A stretch of 64,000 bases of DNA from Nematostella vectensis. Taxonomy: Eukaryota; Cnidaria; Anthozoa; Actiniaria; Edwardsiidae. Position 1 is the stretch's first letter, and each line of letters starts with the position of its first letter. The notes beneath the pieces were generated by a model. It had not been told where the DNA came from and ran no database searches. It saw only the letters and a program-made list of their open reading frames with translations. The stretch covers positions 11,018,813 to 11,082,812 of the forward strand of contig NC_064041.1 of assembly GCF_932526225.1 (NCBI RefSeq). The letters run 5' to 3'. Positions 27,768-35,015 of the stretch are shown here, piece after piece. Position numbers and translations under genes: made by a program.

Positions 27768-28298
27768 ATGGCAAGCATTGAGGATTATATGGAAGAGGAA
27801 CCTGAGTCTAAGGGGAGCTCGAGGGGTGCGCCTCCCGAAGATGATGTTGAAGTCAAACGAGAATCGCTGGCTATTCTCGCATCTCTTGGGACTACGAAGG
27901 AATTTCTTGGTGTTGGTATGAGTCTTGGTGATATCAAGAAGCTCTCGGCGAGAGACGTCGAAAAGTACTTTGTTCGCTACCAGACTGTCTTAGGCAAGCA
28001 AGTTACTGATGGATTAGTAGAATCAGCACTTCAAGTACTGTCTCAAGTCATTTCCTACGTGGTTCCTGTAGATGACACCGAAGCGCTTAGCAAAGACTTA
28101 CAGAACGACGAGTTGGTTAAACGCGAATTGTCAAACTTTGCAGGTCTCTTGGTATTGAAGGGAGGAAGGATGGTAGCACTTGCTAGTGCCCTCTTCCGGG
28201 TCGCTAAGCATGTTAAACTAACACCTTCTTCACAGGAGACTTCCAACAAACTTCAAGAAGTTTCGAGCACAACTGAGCAAACTCTTGAGCACAACTGA
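27768..28298 (+). CDS. Unknown structural-block protein, 176 aa
   Basis: I do not recognise the family. The start is the ATG at 27,768 (MASIEDYMEEEPESKG); an upstream TTG would extend it by 7 residues. The N-terminus is acidic and includes a palindrome-encoded insert (KGSSRGAPPE). The rest is mostly helical (FLGVGMSLGDIKKLSARDVE, LVESALQVLSQVISYVV), with a hydrophobic stretch FAGLLVLKGGRMVALASALF. The coding end runs into a 22-bp tandem repeat, so the last residues are repeat-derived. Its position between ATPase and membrane proteins suggests a virion protein. Confidence 0.75.
   Translation: MASIEDYMEEEPESKGSSRGAPPEDDVEVKRESLAILASLGTTKEFLGVGMSLGDIKKLSARDVEKYFVRYQTVLGKQVTDGLVESALQVLSQVISYVVPVDDTEALSKDLQNDELVKRELSNFAGLLVLKGGRMVALASALFRVAKHVKLTPSSQETSNKLQEVSSTTEQTLEHN
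27811..27840 (+). repeat. GC palindromic repeat inserted in frame
   Basis: GGGGAGCTCGAGGGGTGCGC then CTCCCG. It keeps the reading frame and encodes GSSRGAPP in the 176-aa protein. Confidence 0.8.
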
Positions 28299-28402
28299 AC
28301 ACAACTGAGCAAACTCTTGAACACAACTGAGCACAACTGAGTAAACTCTTGAGCACAACTGAGCAAACTCTTGAGCACAACTGAGCAAACTCTTGAGCAA
28401 AC
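28266..28402 (+). repeat. 22-bp tandem repeat at gene 3' end
   Basis: About six copies of GCACAACTGAGCAAACTCTT then GA, with shorter variants lacking the AAACTCTTGA half. It begins in the last codons of the 176-aa gene and fills the gap to the next promoter. Confidence 0.85.
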
Positions 28403-28413
28403 TGCTAAGACGC

Positions 28414-28428
28414 CATTTAAAGATTATG
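28414..28428 (+). promoter_or_regulatory. Structural-type promoter motif
   Basis: CATTTAAAGATTATG about 27-40 bp before the ATG at 28,455. It is identical in its core (ATTTAAAGATTAT) to the motifs before the capsid gene and the 74-aa gene. Confidence 0.7.
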
Positions 28429-28454
28429 TTTCTTATTGTAAATCGAAATAAGAA

Positions 28455-28907
28455 ATGTCTGACGAAAATCAGGAGGTTGAACAGATTACTAGGAACCCAC
28501 AACCGACAAAAAGCAAGGAGAAAGATCCTAAAAAAGTCGCTGCTGGTAAGAGAGCTGCCGAAGTTAATAGGAGGGCTAGAGAAGCACTTGCTAGGGAAAT
28601 GAAACGTGAGGCGGAGGCGAGTTCAGAAGACACTACACAGGCGAAGACACCCCACCAAGGGGGAGCTCGAGGGGCTAGCCTCTCGGACGCTTGGATTCCA
28701 GAGCTATCGTTTACAACTGTACTGTCTCTAGTTGGAATAGGGTTTACCGCATTGGATATGTATATACGTTTTTACAAAAAGAAAGAGGGCGAACCGTCTA
28801 AGATTAACGTCAACGAGGCCGAAACTCTTGGGAGACCCACCTCCCACCTAGGGGGAGCTCGAGGGGCTAGCCTCCCGAACGCGACGCCGAAAATAGGAAT
28901 GTTGTGA
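28455..28907 (+). CDS. Unknown single-TM basic protein, 150 aa
   Basis: Family not recognised. The N-terminal 60 residues are highly charged (KSKEKDPKKVAAGKRAAEVN) and likely nucleic-acid or lipid associated. One membrane-like segment follows (TTVLSLVGIGFTALDMYIRF). Two copies of the GC palindromic repeat are built into the protein, each encoding GGARGASL (before and after the membrane segment). This makes it the clearest case of the repeat being tolerated in coding sequence. Confidence 0.75.
   Translation: MSDENQEVEQITRNPQPTKSKEKDPKKVAAGKRAAEVNRRAREALAREMKREAEASSEDTTQAKTPHQGGARGASLSDAWIPELSFTTVLSLVGIGFTALDMYIRFYKKKEGEPSKINVNEAETLGRPTSHLGGARGASLPNATPKIGML
28656..28688 (+). repeat. GC palindromic repeat inserted in frame
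   Basis: GGGGGAGCTCGAGGGGCTAG then CCTCTCGG, encoding GGARGASLS. Confidence 0.85.
28846..28880 (+). repeat. GC palindromic repeat inserted in frame
   Basis: CACCTAGGGGGAGCTCGAGG then GGCTAGCCTCCCG, encoding HLGGARGASLP near the C-terminus of the 150-aa protein. It shares CACCTAGGGGGAGCTCG with the inner end of both terminal repeats. Confidence 0.85.
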
Positions 28908-28919
28908 TTTAAAGATTAT
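28905..28919 (+). promoter_or_regulatory. Structural-type promoter motif
   Basis: TGATTTAAAGATTAT, overlapping the stop codon of the upstream gene and about 25-38 bp before the ATG at 28,943. Confidence 0.7.
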
Positions 28920-28942
28920 CTGAATCTGTAATAAATAAAATC

Positions 28943-29167
28943 ATGTCAACTGAAAACAAACTTGTGAAAACGATCACCGACTCAGCAGTCATCATCGGAT
29001 TAGCCGCCGGTATGGGTTATGTTGCTAAAAAGGCTATGAAAGAGTCATTCATCAGCGACCCTTCGTCAAGTGTTACAAACTACGCTAAATGGGTTGCTGT
29101 CCTGTCCGGTAGTATGTATCTGAAAGATTATCTGGAAACACAAAAGATTTTGCCAAAACCGCTGTAG
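28943..29167 (+). CDS. Small two-TM membrane protein, 74 aa
   Basis: Family not recognised. There are two hydrophobic segments, AVIIGLAAGMGYVAKKAM (residues about 14-31) and YAKWVAVLSGSMYLKDYL (about 46-63), separated by a polar loop. The Gly-rich first helix is typical of small membrane proteins in virion gene blocks. It has its own upstream TTTAAAGATTAT motif. Confidence 0.75.
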   Translation: MSTENKLVKTITDSAVIIGLAAGMGYVAKKAMKESFISDPSSSVTNYAKWVAVLSGSMYLKDYLETQKILPKPL

Positions 29168-29169
29168 GC

Positions 29170-29184
29170 GACTTAAAGATCTTA
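29170..29184 (+). promoter_or_regulatory. Structural-type promoter motif
   Basis: GACTTAAAGATCTTA, immediately after the stop of the 74-aa gene and about 16-30 bp before the ATG at 29,200. Confidence 0.65.
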
Positions 29185-29199
29185 TAGATTGATTAATAA

Positions 29200-29616
29200 A
29201 TGGCGAGTATAGCATTTATGATTGGTGGAGCTATTCTTAATGCGACGGCATTCGTTGGAGGGAGTTACCTAGCGAGATACTTATCTTCTGACGCTACTCA
29301 TGTTGATAAAGAAAAAATAAGACACGATAAAGCGCTTGAAAAGTATCAACAAGCAATGGGTGATTGGCAGAAAAAACGACAGGAATACCAGGATTGGTTG
29401 GGGGAAGAATATAATAATAAACTTCGTGCAGACCAGAATGATAAGGAGACCGATCAGGCCTTCAAACTATACGCTCAAACACATCCAGATTTTGATTTGA
29501 AAGAGCCTGAGCTCTCAGATTACTACAGACCGAGTAGCAACCAAAAGATGGGAGAGATGGCATATGTTGGAGGTGGAATGTTAGCCCTTGGCTATGCAGC
29601 GAGTAAATGGCTCTGA
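29200..29616 (+). CDS. Membrane protein with central charged helix, 138 aa
   Basis: Family not recognised. An N-terminal hydrophobic Gly-rich segment (IAFMIGGAILNATAFVGGSY) is followed by a long charged helix (DKALEKYQQAMGDWQKKRQE). A second hydrophobic segment lies at the C-terminus (MAYVGGGMLALGYAASKWL). The two-anchor plus helix layout and position suggest a virion or host-membrane-interacting protein; this is inference. Confidence 0.75.
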   Translation: MASIAFMIGGAILNATAFVGGSYLARYLSSDATHVDKEKIRHDKALEKYQQAMGDWQKKRQEYQDWLGEEYNNKLRADQNDKETDQAFKLYAQTHPDFDLKEPELSDYYRPSSNQKMGEMAYVGGGMLALGYAASKWL

Positions 29617-29635
29617 GCATATTCGGTGTAAAGAT

Positions 29636-29650
29636 CACTTAAAGATTTCT
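29636..29650 (+). promoter_or_regulatory. Structural-type promoter motif
   Basis: CACTTAAAGATTTCT, about 22-36 bp before the ATG at 29,672. A partial second copy, GTGTAAAGATCA, lies just upstream. Confidence 0.65.
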
Positions 29651-29671
29651 TATCTTCAAACAAAATAAGAA

Positions 29672-30694
29672 ATGGATATAGATTTTGATCCCACAACAGA
29701 AGAAGGTAGAGAAGATTTGAATACTACCGTGGACGAAGAATATGATTCTCTTATTCCAAACGATGGTGAGGGAAGAGAATCATGGAGTGAGAGGATCTCA
29801 AACAGATTTGGTAGAGGTGCAAGCTATGTGAGTAGGAGGTTGATTGATTTATGGAAAACACGAAACCCCGGGAGGGCTGTCCCCGAGTACATGGAATTAC
29901 AGAATATGGGGGGTTCTTCTTCAACGGACGCACTTAGGGTAGACCTTTTGTTATCGAAATATCCAGATCTTGATGAAAATTTAGTTCAGATTTCAACGGA
30001 TGAAAGAGGAAAACAATTCATTTCCTTCTTTTCTGCAAGAAAAGGTGGTTGGACTAGACCAGAAAGGTTGTATAATGAGGATAGAACGGTGCGGAAGAGT
30101 GTTGACGCCAAAATCAGATCCGGAAAGTACAAGCAAATTCAGATTCAACTCGATGAACTAGACGCTACAGGTAATACACTCAGAGAAGAAGAAGAGAGAA
30201 ACACCGAGCAAATGAGAAAAAATAATGAGGAACGAAGTGAAACAACTAACCAAGAAAGACTAAGAGCTATAGATCGTAAAAATGAAGAGCTCAGCGAAAG
30301 AAATTCTGTCATAGATGAAACTTTGGAAGAGAATCAATTGGAGAGAGAAAATCTTGAAGAGAGAATGTCGTTGAAAGATCGTGTCAAAGCGATTTTTAAG
30401 AAATACGGATTCACCACCGTTGCTGTGGTTACCGCTGTGGGCGTTCTTATCGGTGTTATCGTCTCTAACCTGAAGACGGGTTTGACAAGTGTCGCAAAAG
30501 GCGTTGGAGACGGTCTGAAAACAATAGGCAAGAAACTAGGAGAAATACTCCCAGGAATGGTTGGTGCGATAGCCAGTTTCATATTTAGAACGGCGGGTGA
30601 AGTCGTAGGCTTTTTAGCTAAAAACGCATGGCTTCTCATCGTCGCTGTCGTCTTGTATTTCGTAGAACGATTTAAAAGGAGACGGAAATCATAA
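29672..30694 (+). CDS. Coiled-coil membrane protein, 340 aa, candidate minor virion protein
   Basis: Family not recognised. The N-terminus is acidic, followed by a basic stretch (RISNRFGRGASYVSRRLIDL). A long coiled coil spans about residues 148-235 (NTLREEEERNTEQMRKNNEE). The C-terminal third has two hydrophobic segments, TTVAVVTAVGVLIGVIVSNL and NAWLLIVAVVLYFVERF, with a Gly-rich amphipathic region between them (SVAKGVGDGLKTIGKKLGEI). That region looks like a membrane-disrupting or pore-forming helix. The last codons overlap the promoter-like motif of the penton gene. Confidence 0.75.
   Translation: MDIDFDPTTEEGREDLNTTVDEEYDSLIPNDGEGRESWSERISNRFGRGASYVSRRLIDLWKTRNPGRAVPEYMELQNMGGSSSTDALRVDLLLSKYPDLDENLVQISTDERGKQFISFFSARKGGWTRPERLYNEDRTVRKSVDAKIRSGKYKQIQIQLDELDATGNTLREEEERNTEQMRKNNEERSETTNQERLRAIDRKNEELSERNSVIDETLEENQLERENLEERMSLKDRVKAIFKKYGFTTVAVVTAVGVLIGVIVSNLKTGLTSVAKGVGDGLKTIGKKLGEILPGMVGAIASFIFRTAGEVVGFLAKNAWLLIVAVVLYFVERFKRRRKS
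30668..30682 (+). promoter_or_regulatory. Promoter-like motif inside the end of the coiled-coil gene
   Basis: CGATTTAAAAGGAGA at 30,668-30,682, about 16-30 bp before the penton ATG. It resembles GATTTAAAAACATC upstream of the 508-aa gene. The two genes are only 3 bp apart, so the motif has to sit in coding sequence. Confidence 0.5.
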
Positions 30695-30697
30695 CAA

Positions 30698-31321
30698 ATG
30701 GTATTACTCTACATCGAAGGGAACGTTGGTGACTTTACTATCTATTTAGAACACCCTATTGAAAAGCCGCGGTTTATTGCGCTGCGAGGATGTGCGTTTC
30801 ATAATCGTTGTAACAGTCTCTCAAGCGAGGGAACGGTCTCCGACGGTGAGAACATTATCCTTAGGATCCCCGCGGGGCAGTATACGATCGAGACGCTAAA
30901 ACTTCAAATAGATGGGGGTATGCGTCTCGGTGAACAGCCAATCTCTATTAGAGACTCGTCGCTCGAAGCTCATCGAAACGTTGTGTTGAATGAGCCGCTT
31001 GCCTGCCTGTTAGGACTCAAGACCAGGGAGCTGGAAGCAAACACTCGCCACAAGATAAAGATGATAGGTCACGAGGCTATTTTTATCCACTGCGATCTTG
31101 TGAACGCGTCCGACTCCCTCCAACAAGGAGCTCCCTCACAAGTCCTAGCAAGTGTAGAGCTTGATGAAGGAAAGATATACCTCAATCCGAGCGATCCGGT
31201 ACGGGTTAGTACCACATCAGTCGGTTACGTGAGTAGTCTCCGTCTTAGTATAAAGGGCGGTGACGGAAACACAATAGAGCGCGGTCTCTACCCGATACGT
31301 CTAATTTTAGAAATCACTTAA
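30698..31321 (+). CDS. Penton / minor capsid protein candidate (single jelly-roll)
   Basis: 207 aa and beta-rich, with features I associate with the Polinton penton (PX) group. It has short alternating hydrophobic strands (FTIYLEHPIEKPRFIALRGC), an IILRIPAGQYTIETLKLQI segment, NEPLACLLGLKT, and a C-terminal strand series ending GLYPIRLILEIT. The IPAGxYT pattern, in which fields of nodes are displayed by an N-terminal strand, recurs in viral minor capsid proteins. It would form the fivefold vertices. It begins 3 bp after the previous stop, and its own stop TAA lies inside the next promoter motif. Confidence 0.72.
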   Translation: MVLLYIEGNVGDFTIYLEHPIEKPRFIALRGCAFHNRCNSLSSEGTVSDGENIILRIPAGQYTIETLKLQIDGGMRLGEQPISIRDSSLEAHRNVVLNEPLACLLGLKTRELEANTRHKIKMIGHEAIFIHCDLVNASDSLQQGAPSQVLASVELDEGKIYLNPSDPVRVSTTSVGYVSSLRLSIKGGDGNTIERGLYPIRLILEIT

Positions 31322-31328
31322 AGAATAA
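31314..31328 (+). promoter_or_regulatory. Structural-type promoter motif overlapping penton stop
   Basis: ATCACTTAAAGAATA. The TAA within CTTAAAG is the stop codon of the penton gene. It lies about 21-35 bp before the ATG at 31,349. Confidence 0.65.
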
Positions 31329-31348
31329 ACTCTCCCCATAATAAAGCT

Positions 31349-31954
31349 ATGGAAGAGTACAACTCAATCTACCCGAACGTACCCCGAGGGGTCAGCCCCT
31401 CGGGTGATAACTTCAGGCTTCAAAAGACCCACGATGTTTTGGGAAGTTTGGAACAAGAAGTTAAACATTACGAGAATGTGAGGAAAAAGTATAAACGAGC
31501 GCAGAGCGTGTTTTCAAAGGTAAGTGTGGTCTTAGGACTCGCATCCGTCATTCTTGGGTCTAGTGGTTTAGGAACTTCTCTGTCGGGTTTTGGTATCATC
31601 GTCGGAGTTCCGTTAGGCGCTCTGGCTGGTGTTTCCGGTCTCACCTCTGTAGGCTGTGCGGCGGTTTCTAAACGGCTGTCGCAAAAAGTCTCCAAGCACG
31701 ACCAAACAGCGGCGATGGCAAAGGCAAAAGTAAATAGCATACGCGACCTGGTCTCTAAAGCTTTAAAAGACAACAAAATATCAGACGAAGAGTTCTCTTT
31801 AATCTTGAACGAGGTGGACAAGTTTGAGGCTCTAAAGCTCCAGATCCGTCAAAAGTCGGTAAGAGAGGACGAAAAAAACGTAAACATTACCAAGCTGAGG
31901 GAAACAGTAAGAGAAGAGATTTTGAAAGACCTGGCGAGTCGACCCGCTCGGTGA
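31349..31954 (+). CDS. Membrane/coiled-coil protein, 201 aa
   Basis: Family not recognised. It begins with a short N-terminal region carrying the palindrome-encoded PRGVSPSG, then a helix (DVLGSLEQEVKHYENVRKKY). A long Gly- and Ser-rich hydrophobic region (VVLGLASVILGSSGLGTSLS, IIVGVPLGALAGVSGLTSVG) probably makes one or two membrane passes. The C-terminal half is a charged coiled coil with an EF-hand-like look (LKDNKISDEEFSLILNEVD), though I would not claim calcium binding. Confidence 0.72.
   Translation: MEEYNSIYPNVPRGVSPSGDNFRLQKTHDVLGSLEQEVKHYENVRKKYKRAQSVFSKVSVVLGLASVILGSSGLGTSLSGFGIIVGVPLGALAGVSGLTSVGCAAVSKRLSQKVSKHDQTAAMAKAKVNSIRDLVSKALKDNKISDEEFSLILNEVDKFEALKLQIRQKSVREDEKNVNITKLRETVREEILKDLASRPAR
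31382..31405 (+). repeat. Perfect GC hairpin in coding sequence
   Basis: CCCGAGGGG, loop TCAG, CCCCTCGGG: 9-bp perfect arms. It is a reduced form of the element-wide palindrome and encodes PRGVSPSG in frame. Confidence 0.85.
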
Positions 31955-32012
31955 AATTTCTGTACGAGAGAACTCCCGTCGGATGGATCTATGAATTGAG
32001 ATGCGTAAAGGA

Positions 32013-32030
32013 CTGATTTAAAAACATCTT
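32013..32030 (+). promoter_or_regulatory. Structural-type promoter motif
   Basis: CTGATTTAAAAACATCTT, nearly identical to GTGGTTTAAAAACATCTT before the gene at 27,768. Confidence 0.65.
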
Positions 32031-32032
32031 AT

Positions 32033-33559
32033 ATGTCATATAAGATGAAGTTTACAGAATTTGTGAAAAGGTACCCCTACTACTCACGCTTCAGGTTCTC
32101 TGCCGACGAGCACGGCAATGTGCAATTCGTTTTCAATGGGGACGAATACGATCCATTCGACAAGAATGGGAATCTAGTCAAAACGTTATATCACTTCCCT
32201 GGTAATAGCTGGAAACCCGAGAATATCCAGGATTTTCTAGTCGCCGACGACACACAAGCATACAAGGAAACGATCCAGCAACTGTTTGGGTTCCCAAAAC
32301 AATACAGACTAGACGCGCGTGCAGAGTACAAGATATCGCCGTGGGACGAAAACCCTACGAGAAATAATTACGTCTCTTTCGATGTTTTTATAACACCAAA
32401 GCTGAAGACACACTTTGTTTTTAGGGACATATTCACCGACAGCTTGCTAGTATTCAGAACAGCAAAGGAGGCTAGTAGGTGGCTCGACGCCCCGAACCTC
32501 AGTTATTGGAGTCAAGCCTTAAATTTTGCTATGTTTTGCGCGACTGCTGGATGTGGTGTGACGCGTGACATGATTGACGACTCTCAAGTGGGGTCATTCT
32601 ACAGATTTCACATCATTTTCACTATCAGACGAATATTAAACGAGCTACAATGCCCTCTTCCAAAAGATAGGCTCTTTAGTTGGAATAAAAACTTTTACAG
32701 CGAAGCGGCTTACCAAAAACTAAGAACAGAATTCCGAACTGGTGACGATTTCCGGTTCCTCGGACCGATAAATCATGGGTTAGGGAACGTTTATAATTAT
32801 GATTATCACGGCTTGTCATCTTCTAACGACAAGTATAAGCCTTATGGCACCATTGATCAATTACACGACGAATGGGACGCTGCCAAAAGCGACCACGAAC
32901 ACATGAATCACTTTGAGATCGAGTACCTGAAAGACCTTAGAACTGGGTTTCAGTATGAGTGGTTCTTTCCGGAAAAATCAATGGGGTTAACCAAAGCTGG
33001 GTTGTCTAGGATAAACCAGAGCATCGAAGCCTTTGTTTACTGTATTCTAGGCGCGCAAGTTCAGACCCGGTCGTCAATCGTCGGTGATAGCGGTTCAGCT
33101 CAGGAAACGAAACAGGTCTTCACGAAACTCTTTGAAAGCGCGGTGGTGGAAAACAGTATATCGAAAAGTATACAACGGTATCAGTTTGCTTTACAACAGG
33201 CGAGACAAAAACTAGACCTGGCTTTCGCCCTCGGCTGTTGGTTAAGTCCATCGTATCTTGTGATAAATAACAACACTTCGATCGCTGGCTATAATAACAA
33301 GTTACAAAAAGCCACCACAGATATGAAACTGGGGTTGAATCCGATAAATAACGAGATAAAAACGATCCCAAAACATAATATGGGTCATTCAAAGATTGTG
33401 TTACCTCATACCGAGTCAGTCACGGCTCACAAACCGGAACCGGAGGCGAAAACTAACCCAAAGCCGGACGTGATTAAACCCACGAACACACAGCACGAAA
33501 CTAACCTTGCCACGATCACAGCCTTTACGGCTGGTTTAGCTTGGTATCTATTCCGGTAA
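32033..33559 (+). CDS. Unknown 508-aa Polinton protein with C-terminal anchor
   Basis: I do not recognise the family. Two in-frame ATGs compete (32,033 and 32,045); the second matches the AATAAGATG leader pattern of the neighbours. The N-terminal 300 residues look globular, rich in aromatic residues (FVKRYPYYSRFRFSADEHGN, FVFRDIFTDSLLVFRTAKEA). A helical region follows (SIQRYQFALQQARQKLDLAF), then a Pro/Lys/Thr-rich tail and a terminal hydrophobic segment (TITAFTAGLAWYLF) that could anchor it in a membrane. It is the largest structural-block gene besides PolB, so it may be a vertex, fibre or receptor-type protein; this is speculation. I see no protease catalytic triad. Confidence 0.7.
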   Translation: MSYKMKFTEFVKRYPYYSRFRFSADEHGNVQFVFNGDEYDPFDKNGNLVKTLYHFPGNSWKPENIQDFLVADDTQAYKETIQQLFGFPKQYRLDARAEYKISPWDENPTRNNYVSFDVFITPKLKTHFVFRDIFTDSLLVFRTAKEASRWLDAPNLSYWSQALNFAMFCATAGCGVTRDMIDDSQVGSFYRFHIIFTIRRILNELQCPLPKDRLFSWNKNFYSEAAYQKLRTEFRTGDDFRFLGPINHGLGNVYNYDYHGLSSSNDKYKPYGTIDQLHDEWDAAKSDHEHMNHFEIEYLKDLRTGFQYEWFFPEKSMGLTKAGLSRINQSIEAFVYCILGAQVQTRSSIVGDSGSAQETKQVFTKLFESAVVENSISKSIQRYQFALQQARQKLDLAFALGCWLSPSYLVINNNTSIAGYNNKLQKATTDMKLGLNPINNEIKTIPKHNMGHSKIVLPHTESVTAHKPEPEAKTNPKPDVIKPTNTQHETNLATITAFTAGLAWYLFR

Positions 33560-33758
33560 CATGCGGGGTGCATGTGGACGGATGTGACGTACCGCAAGAA
33601 GACAATACCTGTTCACGTGTGCATACCAGACCACCCTGGCGACCGCGAACTCTCAATGTAAATACAAAACCTATTTTCAGAATCGCTAGTTGTTAGGGTG
33701 ATTAGGAATGTATGTGTTTTGTAACGTGAGACGCGTTACAAAACTGAGTGGGTCAATG
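33560..33758. other. Gap between convergent blocks
   Basis: About 200 bp separate the plus-strand structural block from the minus-strand right-arm genes. I see no ORF. It contains TTTTGTAACGTGAGACGCGT then TACAAAAC, an inverted repeat (33,718-33,743) that could serve as a transcript 3' end signal. Confidence 0.4.
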
Positions 33759-34088
33759 TTAATTTCCGTTACACGTTCTGCAATGGTGCTTTTGTCTATC
33801 GTGTTCACATATTTGAGACCCTCCGCATAACTTACAAAAGGGTCTCTGTTTGTCGTGTTCACACATCCCTTTCCCCTTGCAGTCTTTACAGACATATCTT
33901 GCTCGTCTGTGCTCACAAATGCTACCGCCGTTACATTCTCTGCACCGCGTTTTTCTCCGGTTGTGAGGGCAGATTTGCGATCCGTGACAATCTTTACAAT
34001 AATATTTCACTCTGCCATGAAGACACTTATAATCCGTTGTTCGCTTTACGGGGGATACTTTCGGGTCTTTCACCGTTTGGTTCTCCAT
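33759..34088 (-). CDS. Cys/His tandem-repeat zinc-finger protein, ~109 aa
   Basis: The open frame starts at 34,106, but as in PolB that ATG is inside the promoter motif, so I use the ATG at 34,088. The protein is almost entirely tandem units of the form C-x-H-x6-C-x2-C-x5, for example CEHDKQRPFCKLCGGSQ, repeated about five times with some units incomplete (CRECNGGSICEH). Each pair of units could bind zinc. Such repeats occur in proteins of large DNA viruses and protists, with unclear function. The first 12 residues (MENQTVKDPK) and 50 bp of DNA around the start are homologous to the start of PolB. Confidence 0.8.
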   Translation of the reverse strand: MENQTVKDPKVSPVKRTTDYKCLHGRVKYYCKDCHGSQICPHNRRKTRCRECNGGSICEHRRARYVCKDCKGKGMCEHDKQRPFCKLCGGSQICEHDRQKHHCRTCNGN

Positions 34089-34103
34089 TTCTATCAAACC
34101 GGT

Positions 34104-34126
34104 CATGTCCTTAAATCACTTTTCAA
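34104..34126 (-). promoter_or_regulatory. Arm-type promoter motif of the Cys/His-repeat gene
   Basis: On the minus strand: TTGAAAAGTGATTTAAGGAC then ATG. It matches the PolB upstream sequence TTGAAAAGTGGTTTAAAGAC with two changes. Confidence 0.7.
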
Positions 34127-34163
34127 TCCAACACGCGATACCCGCCTTCTAGCCGACCGACGT

Positions 34164-34985
34164 CTACCTGACGAAACACTCTTCCAACATTCCCTTCTCT
34201 TGCTCATCAAGACACCAATCCCAAAACCTGTCTGGGTGCCAAGCTACTGGCATTAGTTCGTCCTCCAGCTTTCTACGGAATCTCACCTTGTGTAGCTTCT
34301 CCGGGAGCTCCTCATGCACGAGGCCCCACCTCCACGCCGCACGTAGCACCGCGACAATTTCGTGTAGACCCCAAAACCGTGCGTAGTTCATATGTACAAT
34401 GAGATCGGTCGCGCCCCACTCCAAGCACAACCTCACAATCTCGAGGTTGCCAGATTCGGTGGCCGGTGTTATAGCATAGTCCGGGTCAAACTCCCAGAAG
34501 TTTTCTCTCAGCAACTCTAGAACCTCAACGTGCCCATTGTACGCCGCCTCAGCGGTGGCCCAACCGACATCGACATCGACGCCTAGATCTATCAATAACT
34601 TAACAACCCCCACCTGACCTTCCCCCGCCGCAGTACCCATGGCCTCGATCATCGCCTCTCTATCATCACAATACTCACCCATCACCTTCAAAACCTCTAC
34701 GTGCCCGCCTTTCGCTGCCATGGACGCTGGATATACGAAGTCACAGGCGCCCGACTCACAACACATCTTAACGATCTCGGCGTGGCCGTTCATTGCGGCC
34801 CTGACCATCGGCTTTTCGAAATCCGTCGCCCCCCAACTCTTACACAACCTCACGGTTTCGACGCACCCCTCCCCCGCCGCGCGCGCCATGGCGGCGTCAA
34901 AGTCTGTGGCGCCCCACCTCGCCAAGGTGGCGGCTTGATCCTCCACGGTGAGATTTGTAAGACTTCCAGCACTTTGCATATCCAT
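34164..34985 (-). CDS. Ankyrin-repeat protein, 273 aa, giant-virus-like
   Basis: About seven ankyrin repeats occupy residues 15-215. Typical units are ARWGATDFDAAMARAAGEGC, CKSWGATDFEKPMVRAAMNG and NLEIVRLCLEWGATDL. The GATDFD..M..AA pattern resembles ankyrin proteins of large nucleo-cytoplasmic DNA viruses. The C-terminus (LMPVAWHPDRFWDWCLDEQE) looks like a conserved tail domain that I associate with such viral proteins. Ankyrin repeats bind proteins, so it may target a host factor. It has its own arm-type promoter motif. Confidence 0.85.
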   Translation of the reverse strand: MDMQSAGSLTNLTVEDQAATLARWGATDFDAAMARAAGEGCVETVRLCKSWGATDFEKPMVRAAMNGHAEIVKMCCESGACDFVYPASMAAKGGHVEVLKVMGEYCDDREAMIEAMGTAAGEGQVGVVKLLIDLGVDVDVGWATAEAAYNGHVEVLELLRENFWEFDPDYAITPATESGNLEIVRLCLEWGATDLIVHMNYARFWGLHEIVAVLRAAWRWGLVHEELPEKLHKVRFRRKLEDELMPVAWHPDRFWDWCLDEQEKGMLEECFVR

Positions 34986-34998
34986 TTTGTTATTACAT

Positions 34999-35015
34999 CC
35001 ACGTCTTTAAACCAC
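34999..35015 (-). promoter_or_regulatory. Arm-type promoter motif of the ankyrin gene
   Basis: Minus strand: GTGGTTTAAAGACGTGG. The position corresponding to the ATG in PolB is GTG here, and the true ATG is about 16 nt further on (AAAATGG). Confidence 0.75.

Noticed and set aside
33855-34256. 133-aa plus-strand ORF
   Set aside because: Antisense shadow of the Cys/His-repeat protein and of the end of the ankyrin gene.
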